Source of the DNA: an uncultured Treponema sp.
GTDB lineage: Bacteria > Spirochaetota > Spirochaetia > Treponematales > Treponemataceae
Reading direction: 5' to 3'
Assembly: GCA_905372205.1 (NCBI GenBank)
Contig: CAJPOH010000102.1
Coordinates: forward strand, 1 to 5,009
DNA: 5,009 nt
Of the stretch, positions 1 through 5,009 are shown in pieces. Each line of letters starts with the position of its first letter. Positions within the stretch are counted from its first letter, which is position 1. The notes below the pieces were generated by a model. The model had not been told where the DNA came from and did no database searches. It saw nothing but the letters and a program-made list of their open reading frames with translations. The position numbers and the translations under genes were made by a program.

Positions 1-44
1 CCCGACGGACTGAATACGATGACGGCTGCTTTCATATTCTTCAT
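1..44 (-). CDS. N-terminus of a probable flavodoxin-like protein (partial, cut by left window edge)
   Basis: Only 14 full codons and part of the next are visible. They read MKNMKAAVIVFSPS, and the next codon begins GG, so it is glycine. The pattern is a short start, a hydrophobic beta strand (AAVIVF) and then the loop S-P-S-G. This is how flavodoxin-type FMN-binding domains begin, including flavodoxin/ferredoxin fusions of the EFR1 type, where a following N-[ST] would complete the phosphate-binding loop. That continuation lies outside the window, so the family call is an inference. The ATG at 44 is preferred over a second in-frame ATG at 35 because an AGGAG at 50-54 lies five bases upstream of it. 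The gene starts 14 bases after the protease stop on the same strand, so it may be cotranscribed with the protease. No terminator is visible between the two. Confidence 0.6.
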   Translation of the reverse strand, partial: MKNMKAAVIVFSPS

Positions 45-49
45 ATTTT

Positions 50-54
50 CTCCT
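50..54 (-). promoter_or_regulatory. Ribosome binding site of the flavodoxin-like gene
   Basis: On the minus strand AGGAG is followed by five bases (AAAAT) and ATG. It lies in the 14-base gap after the protease stop codon. It decides the start at 44, because the second ATG at 35 would be 14 bases away. Confidence 0.7.
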
Positions 55-58
55 AAAA

Positions 59-2593
59 TTAAAGCGGTTTTTTAGCTTCTGACGGTTCACTTTCTTCAGA
101 ATCATTTTCATTTATTAAATTACCCATAGCTTTAACTGTCACTGTATAACTTTTAGTTACATCTTTTAAATTTCCAATTAAAAACTCAGTTTTTGTGTGA
201 TCGACAAAACCTGTACCTTCTAGCTCGCCATTTTCATTAAAAAGAGATAAAAGATAATATCTAGTATCTGGAACAGCATCCCATTTAGCATTAAGAGATT
301 GCACTCTAGCTTCTAATGTGGGTTTATTAGGTTTAGTAAGTGTTTTAGTAGGATGTGGAGGTAAGGTAAACCAATAAAAATCTTTATCAACCAAGTCTAC
401 CCCAAAATGGTTTTTACCTGGAGATACTAGGTTACCTGCGTATTCCTTTCCATATGCATTTTCTTTTCTCCGTGAATTAATGTTTCTATTGTCATTTTCG
501 TGGCTATCATTTTGCTTTTTCCCAACTGCATCATCAGCTCTAGTCGCATCTTGCACATTAAGCCCTGCATCGACATCAATAGGGGCATCGGTTATTTTAA
601 GTGCGTAGTTGCCACCAAAAAAATGTCCCGCTTCAACACTCGCACTTATTTCAACATAATACGCTCTGTTTTCTTCAGCTAATAAGGGAAGTGCCTTAAA
701 ATCTGCACCTGCATAATACGCAACTGATTCATAATCATTTGGTTTCCCATCAGGATGAGCTTTAGTAATGTTTATTTTAAGGCGAGGACGGTCATAACCA
801 TGATTATAAAAATTATTTCTAGCAACACAGACAAAAACTAAGTTTTCATTAAAGTTAAATTCAACAGTTTCATCTGCATCTTGCAAGGTGAGCATCTTTT
901 TTTCTTTTGATTTTAGGTATGTACCTATAAAAGAATAAGTTTTAGATTTCATAAGTCCTTTTATTTCTATTGGTTTAGTTCCTTCAGTTTCAAGATACAA
1001 AATGGGGACTTTCGTTTCATCATCAATCAATGTTAAAGAGCCACCACAAGGGAGTCCCTTATTTTTAAATACAACTTTAATTGTAGCATTGCTATATGGA
1101 TTTTCGACATTCTGCAAGAGACCATCTTTAATAATTTTTGTAGCATTAAAAACATTTACCCTGCCATGACCTAAGCCTGAAGAAAATGTTGTCTTTCCAT
1201 CTATCTTATCACTAGTTTTTTCTAACAATGCCTTTAATTGGTATGGTGAGGCATTTCTTGCATTGTCAAAAGAAAGGATGTAACCCAGTGTTCCTGTAAC
1301 AAAAGCTGAAGCCATCGATGAGCCACTTAAACTTTGATAGCTTTCTTCTCCAGTGTGCCAACAAGACTTAATGCAATCACCTGGAGCTGAAACGCTTATC
1401 CAAGAACCTGAAGTGCTTAGTTTCATTTTCTTATCCTGCCCTGTAGTAGCACCAACAGCAAGACTTCCAGGAAACGCTGCAGGATAAGAAGAAAGATATA
1501 TTCCATCATTACCCATAGACATAACAGGCAAGATATTTTCTTTCAATGCAGTTGTAACAGCAGAAAAAGCAAACTCCGAGGCGGAACTTCCACCTAAACT
1601 CATGTTGCAAGGCACTGTCTTTTGTGTAATCTTAAAATCACTATCTCTCAAATATGAAGGCAATGCTTTTATATCCTCAGTTGATCTATCCCCCTTATCT
1701 TTTCGTAAAATACTCACTGTTTTAGCAAGATCAAAAAGGGAACCATAGACTGCCCAAGCACTTCCTCCACCTTTAGCTCCAAAAGTTTGATATGAAATAA
1801 TTTTTGTATTTTTCCATGCAACACCTGCAATGCCCACGTTATTGTTCCCAGTAGCAGCCATAATTCCTGCACAATGTGTTCCATGCCCAATCTTATCCCA
1901 ATTCTCTCCTATTGGTACTTCAGTGAAAGGAGTATTATCTCCAACATACAAGCCATCCTTACTAACTAAGCATGATTTTGCATAAAGAACAATGGAGTTA
2001 CCATCTGCATCTTTAAAATCTTTATGCTCCATATTTAAGCCTGTATCAAGAATTGCTAAAACAACTTCTTTTTCTCCATAACCTATTTCTTTATATGCTT
2101 TCATAGCATTAGTTATGTCCAAAGCGTAGCCAGAACGCTGACTAACGGGATCATCTTTGTAATCTCCTTCCAAAAGTCCAAATGTAGAAAAATCATCTTC
2201 CATAGGGAGTGTTGGTACGTGTAAAGTGTATGTTTTTGGCTCCTCAACATAAAAGTCTCTTTCTGCGAGAATAACACCTTTAATTGAGATAGCAGAATTT
2301 AAAATGTTTTCATGCTGTTCAACATCTCTTTTATAAATATTCCAATAAAGAAAATCCGAATTAGGAACAGAAAGCATGCCCTTCACTTCAAAGCCTGCAT
2401 TTTCAAATTCTTCTTTTTCAAATGTATTGAGTGTTTTTACAATCAAACAACCATCTACTTCTTTTTTTTCAGTCTGAATATTTTGCTCTTCTGTATCTTT
2501 TTGCATAGCATTCTTATACGTAGCCTTTTCTTCAATGTTACCAAACGAACATGCCCAAAAAAGCAAACTCACAAAAATTAAAAACCTTTTCAT
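59..2593 (-). CDS. prtP: Lipoprotein subtilisin-like serine protease, dentilisin PrtP-like
   Basis: This is an 844-residue secreted serine endopeptidase of the subtilase (S8) family, probably surface-anchored by lipid. The signal peptide ends in FWAC, so Cys15 is the likely lipidated residue; this is a loose, spirochaete-style lipobox. Residues 46-115 look like a subtilase propeptide. The catalytic domain (about 175-485) holds Asp183 (AILDTG), His237 (GHGTHCAG), the oxyanion-hole Asn362 (SMGNDG) and Ser426 (SGSSMAS). The triad spacing of 54 and 189 residues agrees with what I remember of T. denticola PrtP. A charged insertion of about 30 residues lies at 290-325. After the catalytic domain come beta-rich segments (500-585), a PPC-like segment (about 590-669), an Asn/Asp/Lys/Arg-rich and probably disordered stretch (680-718), and a fibronectin type III-like domain (about 755-835). 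As far as I recall T. denticola PrtP is about 720 residues, so this protein is longer. The Ser motif reads SMASAF where most subtilases have SMAxPH. The ATG at 2593 is backed by AAGGAGGT. The subtilase call is nearly certain; the PrtP orthology is likely but unproven. Confidence 0.93.
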   Translation of the reverse strand: MKRFLIFVSLLFWACSFGNIEEKATYKNAMQKDTEEQNIQTEKKEVDGCLIVKTLNTFEKEEFENAGFEVKGMLSVPNSDFLYWNIYKRDVEQHENILNSAISIKGVILAERDFYVEEPKTYTLHVPTLPMEDDFSTFGLLEGDYKDDPVSQRSGYALDITNAMKAYKEIGYGEKEVVLAILDTGLNMEHKDFKDADGNSIVLYAKSCLVSKDGLYVGDNTPFTEVPIGENWDKIGHGTHCAGIMAATGNNNVGIAGVAWKNTKIISYQTFGAKGGGSAWAVYGSLFDLAKTVSILRKDKGDRSTEDIKALPSYLRDSDFKITQKTVPCNMSLGGSSASEFAFSAVTTALKENILPVMSMGNDGIYLSSYPAAFPGSLAVGATTGQDKKMKLSTSGSWISVSAPGDCIKSCWHTGEESYQSLSGSSMASAFVTGTLGYILSFDNARNASPYQLKALLEKTSDKIDGKTTFSSGLGHGRVNVFNATKIIKDGLLQNVENPYSNATIKVVFKNKGLPCGGSLTLIDDETKVPILYLETEGTKPIEIKGLMKSKTYSFIGTYLKSKEKKMLTLQDADETVEFNFNENLVFVCVARNNFYNHGYDRPRLKINITKAHPDGKPNDYESVAYYAGADFKALPLLAEENRAYYVEISASVEAGHFFGGNYALKITDAPIDVDAGLNVQDATRADDAVGKKQNDSHENDNRNINSRRKENAYGKEYAGNLVSPGKNHFGVDLVDKDFYWFTLPPHPTKTLTKPNKPTLEARVQSLNAKWDAVPDTRYYLLSLFNENGELEGTGFVDHTKTEFLIGNLKDVTKSYTVTVKAMGNLINENDSEESEPSEAKKPL

Positions 2594-2597
2594 TTAT

Positions 2598-2605
2598 ACC
2601 TCCTT
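2598..2605 (-). promoter_or_regulatory. Strong ribosome binding site of the protease, overlapping the upstream stop codon
   Basis: On the minus strand AAGGAGGT is followed by four bases (ATAA) and ATG. Its first two bases are the last two of the TAA stop (2604-2606) of the PrcA-like gene. Ribosomes ending the upstream gene would therefore sit on this site, which suggests translational coupling and balanced synthesis of the two proteins. It also fixes the protease start at 2593. Confidence 0.85.
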
Positions 2606-4421
2606 ATTTAGTTATTGAAAACACAAACCTTCCGTTAATTGCGTTAGAACCTGAATCACTGTTATTTCCAAAAGACCTAGCATACGTATGACCTTTCCTA
2701 CCATCTCCATAGTCATATTCAAAAACCTTCACAATATGCAAAGCTTCATCATCATCAGTTCTTAAAGGATTTCCATATTCAGCTTGAATATCCCATTCAT
2801 AGCTTGCACCATATTTATACTCTAAAGCTTCATTAGATCCCTGTTCCAGGTGCTTACGGGGTAACACATTAAACTTGGCTATTTTAACAAGCTTAGGCTT
2901 TATGATTAGTGTTTTTCCATCTTTAATTTCTATTAGGTCTTTCACGTCAGTAATCCCATAGCTAGAAAGCTCACCTTTTGTAATCATTTCTTTCAGTGAT
3001 CTTTTCTCTATCTTGTTATCATCTCCACATACTCTAATTTTTACGTCTCCATCAGAAATACTATATGTGAACCTAGAGGCAAATTGACCAACTCTTTTTT
3101 TGTCAACAATCAATAGACCGGCATTCAAAAAAGTTGCAACATTCTCATCCAATCCTGGAAAGTTTTCACCTTCTAAAACGCAAGAATAAGAAATATCATC
3201 TGCTTCAGATAAAGATAGCTCTTTATAATTTTCAGGTGAAGTGAGCTTATAAGTGAATGAAGGCAAAACCCTTAAATTCATTATAGGAGACTCCATTTTG
3301 CTTTTGTTGTTGAAAACAACAACCTTATATTCATATTTTTCGCCTTCCTGCAACGAGCAAACACCATCAATAACTTGATGGACTACAGGAGCACTATCTT
3401 TTTGATAAATAACATGTGCAACTCTTTGCCATATTTCATCCTTCTTTCTTCTAAAAAGATCAAACCCAGTTATTGGAACATCAATATCTGCTATAAGACC
3501 GGGCTTCTTTAATGAAAAAGAAACATGCACCCTGTAATATGAATCTCTAAAAGATGATGAAGTAGACATAGGGATAAGTTCATCTTTAGCTCCAAAAATC
3601 CCCATATAATAGGGATATCTATCTGCATACATAAGTAGCTTATTAAAATAAACTCCACTTCTGAAAGAAAAATCATCTAACTTTCTTGCACACTTAACTC
3701 CTATGTGTTTTTCAATCCTATTATTTGCCAAATCATAGCCCACAATTACAAGAGTGCTATCTCCTTCAGGTAAGCTAACCTTACCCACATCAAATTCATA
3801 CTTTGTGATAAAACTGCCATCCTTGAACGTAGGGCCTTCACATTGACCATCTACACTCCTTATTCCATTCCAAAAATTAGGAATGCTACCAAACGCAATC
3901 TTTGCACCAAAGTTAGAAGGAGCAAAAGGCTCAACACCCCCAACAACAGAAGAAAACTCCACAACAATCCTTTCAACGCTGTCTGTCATTTCAAAACCAT
4001 CTGTTATTTCTTTTCCAGTACCTTTATCTTTAACTGAAACAACACTAGGAGGCGTAACTCCTCTAGTAACCATCCCATGTGGAAATTGCAACATTACCAA
4101 CTCTTGCAATTCTCTTCCAACATAACAGCCCACTATCTTAGAGCCAGAAAGTCTTCCCTTTTCGCCTTCAAGCTCAAAGTCATAAAACCTATCTTTCTCT
4201 ATCAATAGACTAGCTTTCCCGTGTTGCACCACTCCTTCATAAACAGGCGAAGAACTTCCTGCACTAAAAACCTTTAGATGACTCATTCCTACTTGAGCAC
4301 CGCCAACAGAATCAAAAACCGACACCTTCAATGTGGATAAGTCCTTTTTTTCACTAGTCTTACAACTTCCTAAAAAACACAAAACCACAACAGCAACTAA
4401 AACACCAACAAGTTTTCTCAT
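2604..4421 (-). CDS. prcA: Large multi-domain lipoprotein, dentilisin PrcA-like subunit
   Basis: This is a 605-residue exported lipoprotein (about 67 kDa). It has a basic start (MRK), a hydrophobic stretch and a classical lipobox, LGSC, with Cys20 as the lipidated residue. No enzyme motif is visible. The chain looks entirely beta-rich. Residues 27-95 resemble a small carboxypeptidase-regulatory or Ig-like sandwich. Residues 124-243 resemble a bacterial Ig-like domain ending in VIVGYDLANN. Residues 292-386 resemble fibronectin type III (GFDLFRR, then YEYKVVVFN). Residues 390-605 form a C-terminal domain I do not recognise. Size, lipidation and position directly before a lipoprotein subtilase match PrcA of T. 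denticola, a roughly 70-kDa lipoprotein that PrtP cuts into two fragments and that belongs to the dentilisin complex. An upstream TTG at 4439 would add six residues, but the ribosome binding site lies inside that extension, so ATG at 4421 is the start. The alternative is an unrelated treponemal FN3-type lipoprotein. The coding call is very secure; the PrcA identity is moderately secure. Confidence 0.88.
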   Translation of the reverse strand: MRKLVGVLVAVVVLCFLGSCKTSEKKDLSTLKVSVFDSVGGAQVGMSHLKVFSAGSSSPVYEGVVQHGKASLLIEKDRFYDFELEGEKGRLSGSKIVGCYVGRELQELVMLQFPHGMVTRGVTPPSVVSVKDKGTGKEITDGFEMTDSVERIVVEFSSVVGGVEPFAPSNFGAKIAFGSIPNFWNGIRSVDGQCEGPTFKDGSFITKYEFDVGKVSLPEGDSTLVIVGYDLANNRIEKHIGVKCARKLDDFSFRSGVYFNKLLMYADRYPYYMGIFGAKDELIPMSTSSSFRDSYYRVHVSFSLKKPGLIADIDVPITGFDLFRRKKDEIWQRVAHVIYQKDSAPVVHQVIDGVCSLQEGEKYEYKVVVFNNKSKMESPIMNLRVLPSFTYKLTSPENYKELSLSEADDISYSCVLEGENFPGLDENVATFLNAGLLIVDKKRVGQFASRFTYSISDGDVKIRVCGDDNKIEKRSLKEMITKGELSSYGITDVKDLIEIKDGKTLIIKPKLVKIAKFNVLPRKHLEQGSNEALEYKYGASYEWDIQAEYGNPLRTDDDEALHIVKVFEYDYGDGRKGHTYARSFGNNSDSGSNAINGRFVFSITK

Positions 4422-4423
4422 AA

Positions 4424-4432
4424 CTCCTCCTT
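4424..4432 (-). promoter_or_regulatory. Strong ribosome binding site of the PrcA-like gene
   Basis: On the minus strand AAGGAGGAG is followed by TT and ATG. It decides the start at 4421 against the in-frame TTG at 4439, which lies upstream of this site. Confidence 0.85.
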
Positions 4433-4438
4433 GAAACA

Positions 4439-4467
4439 AATATACACTATCATCTTGACTAAAGCAA
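4439..4467 (-). promoter_or_regulatory. Possible sigma-70-type promoter of the PrcA-PrtP-like operon
   Basis: On the minus strand the hexamer TTGCTT (4462-4467) is separated by 17 bases from TATATT (4439-4444), a five-of-six match to TATAAT. The -35 hexamer is poor, with only TTG matching. Transcription would start near 4432, leaving a leader of about 11 bases with the ribosome binding site almost at the 5' end. This is short but workable. A hairpin (4464-4486) overlaps the -35 region. The real promoter could lie elsewhere in the intergenic region or within the divergent gene. Confidence 0.3.
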
Positions 4468-4486
4468 CCTTTTATGGAAAAGTTGC
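4464..4486. repeat. Hairpin-forming inverted repeat in the divergent intergenic region
   Basis: GCAAC (4464-4468) pairs with GTTGC (4482-4486). After a one-base bulge at 4469, TTTT (4470-4473) pairs with AAAA (4478-4481). This gives a nine-pair stem with a four-base loop (ATGG). There is no long T-run on either side, so it is not a convincing terminator. It overlaps the proposed -35 of the minus-strand operon and could be an operator. Confidence 0.45.
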
Positions 4487-4513
4487 AAACGGTGGCACAG
4501 CAACAGCAACTTT
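4479..4513. repeat. Inverted repeat AAAGTTGC / GCAACTTT
   Basis: The perfect eight-base arms are AAAGTTGC (4479-4486) and GCAACTTT (4506-4513), with 19 bases between them. The left arm is the same GTTGC used by the hairpin at 4464-4486, so the two foldings exclude each other. The right arm sits in a tandem AGCAAC AGCAAC (4499-4510), and a third AGCAAC is at 4463-4468. Confidence 0.5.
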
Positions 4514-4560
4514 CAAAGAGCCTTTCTTAAAGCTGCTTTCAACGTGCCATACTTTATTTT

Positions 4561-4566
4561 AAGGAG
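4561..4566 (+). promoter_or_regulatory. Ribosome binding site of the small lipoprotein gene
   Basis: AAGGAG is followed by six bases (TGTTTT) and the ATG at 4573. It supports that start and the plus-strand reading of this locus. Confidence 0.8.
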
Positions 4567-4572
4567 TGTTTT

Positions 4573-4962
4573 ATGAAAATTAAAAACATCTTTGCCTTTG
4601 TTTTTGTATCATCCATTCTCTCAATCGTTTTGTCATGTGGAAACACAACCAGTGGGAATGGGACAACACCAGACGTTGTGAAAGAGAAAGCAAAACTTGA
4701 GTCCTTGACTATTGGCACTGTAAACTTGACTGGGGATTTAGAGGACGCTCTAAAGCCAGAAGGTTGCACTAAGGTTTTTGAAAGTGATTTTGCTTCTCCA
4801 GCTCAAATAACCTACCAACCTGAAGCTGGTGCTACTGTTGCACTTTCTCCAAATGAAAATCCTTTCAAAGTAGACATTACACCTAGGACTCTAACCATAA
4901 CAGTAACTAAAGATGGTAAAGACCCAGGCGTTTATAAGTTTATTCTTAGCAAGAAAGGATAG
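4573..4962 (+). CDS. Small lipoprotein with one cadherin-like beta-sandwich domain
   Basis: This 129-residue exported protein is of unknown function. It begins with a basic MKIK and a hydrophobic stretch, followed by the lipobox VLSC, so Cys22 is the predicted lipidated residue. A Gly/Thr/Asn-rich linker (23-34) leads to a single compact domain at about 38-127. The opening LESLTIGTVNL, the central ITYQPEAGATVAL and the closing LTITVTKDGKDPGVYKFIL follow the strand pattern of the cadherin-like beta-sandwich domain (PF12733 type), which is common in treponemal lipoproteins, often in tandem copies. Having only one copy makes this a minimal version. It carries one further cysteine, Cys65. It is transcribed away from the protease operon and shares its upstream region, so common regulation is possible but not shown. 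It is not an evident PrcB: that subunit is encoded before prcA in the same direction in T. denticola. The start is fixed by AAGGAG at 4561. Confidence 0.85.
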   Translation: MKIKNIFAFVFVSSILSIVLSCGNTTSGNGTTPDVVKEKAKLESLTIGTVNLTGDLEDALKPEGCTKVFESDFASPAQITYQPEAGATVALSPNENPFKVDITPRTLTITVTKDGKDPGVYKFILSKKG

Positions 4963-4971
4963 TGTCAAGAT

Positions 4972-5009
4972 ATGTTCGCAATTTGGTTTAAAAAAGTCAT
5001 TAAACCTTA
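4972..5009 (+). CDS. Possible start of a further gene (partial, cut by right window edge)
   Basis: An open frame starts ten bases after the stop of the small lipoprotein gene and encodes MFAIWFKKVIKP before the window ends. AAAGGA (4954-4959), inside the end of the preceding gene, is a possible ribosome binding site, but the 12-base spacing is long. The visible residues are hydrophobic and then basic, and do not allow a family call. No terminator lies between the two frames, so cotranscription is possible. With only 12 codons this may be chance. Confidence 0.3.
   Translation, partial: MFAIWFKKVIKP

Larger units (their letters stand above)
4422..4572. other. Divergent intergenic region, 151 bp, rich in short repeats
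   Basis: This region separates the minus-strand PrcA-like gene from the plus-strand lipoprotein gene and must hold the promoter of the latter. No good -35/-10 pair could be picked for the plus strand; weak AT-rich candidates lie near 4548-4560. Besides the inverted repeats listed separately, it holds TGGCAC (4493-4498) facing GTGCCA (4544-4549), AAAG-AGC-CTTT (4515-4525) and AAAGC-T-GCTTT (4529-4539). The middle part (about 4464-4550) is visibly less AT-rich than its flanks. No tRNA or known riboswitch was recognised. Confidence 0.6.

Noticed and set aside
500..682. Open frame of 60 codons on the plus strand
   Set aside because: It lies wholly antisense to the protease gene, has no ribosome binding site and no recognisable protein features.
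2312..2581. Open frame of 89 codons on the plus strand, rich in Phe and Ile
   Set aside because: It is antisense to the Lys/Glu-rich start of the protease; its apparent hydrophobicity is a by-product of the opposite-strand codons (AAA/GAA read as TTT/TTC).
1760..3600. FGAK peptide and similar DNA (CTTTAGCTCCAAAA) shared by both large proteins
   Set aside because: The match is about 14 bases and lies in unrelated domains, so it is best explained by chance.
3843..4125. Two overlapping plus-strand open frames inside the PrcA-like gene
   Set aside because: Both are antisense to a gene with strong start, signal peptide and continuous domains, and neither has a ribosome binding site.
4422..4439. 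TTG start extending the PrcA-like protein by six residues
   Set aside because: The extension contains the AAGGAGGAG ribosome binding site and precedes a normal lipoprotein signal peptide that starts at the ATG at 4421.
4464..4490. Intergenic hairpin as a transcription terminator
   Set aside because: The stem is A/T-rich in its upper half, has a bulge, and is not followed by a T-run on either strand; it also lies upstream of both divergent genes.
4554..4769. Minus-strand open frame of 71 codons over the small lipoprotein gene
   Set aside because: The plus-strand gene here has a good ribosome binding site, signal peptide and lipobox; the minus-strand frame has none.
1..5009. CRISPR array, tRNA, rRNA, insertion sequence or prophage signs
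   Set aside because: No regularly spaced repeats, cloverleaf sequence, transposase or terminal repeats were seen.

Overview
The window suggests an AT-rich host-associated spirochaete, most likely an oral-type Treponema. All three complete genes encode lipoproteins with short signal peptides. The two large ones, on the minus strand, match the architecture and order of the prcA-prtP part of the Treponema denticola dentilisin (chymotrypsin-like surface protease) locus. This assignment rests on protein features, domain order and gene order. No similarity search was possible, so the species is not determined.

Minus strand, read from right to left: a possible promoter lies at about 4439-4467. It is followed by a 605-residue multi-domain lipoprotein (PrcA-like, 2604-4421) and, after 10 bp, by an 844-residue lipoprotein subtilase with an intact Asp/His/Ser triad (PrtP-like, 59-2593). 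The protease ribosome binding site overlaps the stop codon of the gene before it, so the two are probably translationally coupled. Fourteen bases past the protease stop a third gene starts (position 44) and runs off the left edge. Only 14 full codons are visible, and they resemble the start of a flavodoxin-like FMN-binding domain.

Plus strand: a divergent gene (4573-4962) encodes a 129-residue lipoprotein with one probable cadherin-like beta-sandwich domain. A possible further gene starts at 4972 and is cut by the right edge. No gene for a PrcB-like third dentilisin subunit is visible; its usual place upstream of prcA is taken by the divergent lipoprotein.

The 151-bp divergent intergenic region (4422-4572) is the only substantial non-coding stretch. 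It is rich in short inverted and direct repeats built on AGCAAC/GTTGC. It could be an operator region, a structured leader, or a dispersed intergenic repeat.

If the dentilisin reading is right, the protease and its partner lipoprotein would be exported, lipid-anchored and assembled into a cell-surface proteolytic complex. The protease would cleave its own propeptide and possibly the partner. The flavodoxin-like gene has no obvious link to this function beyond its position.
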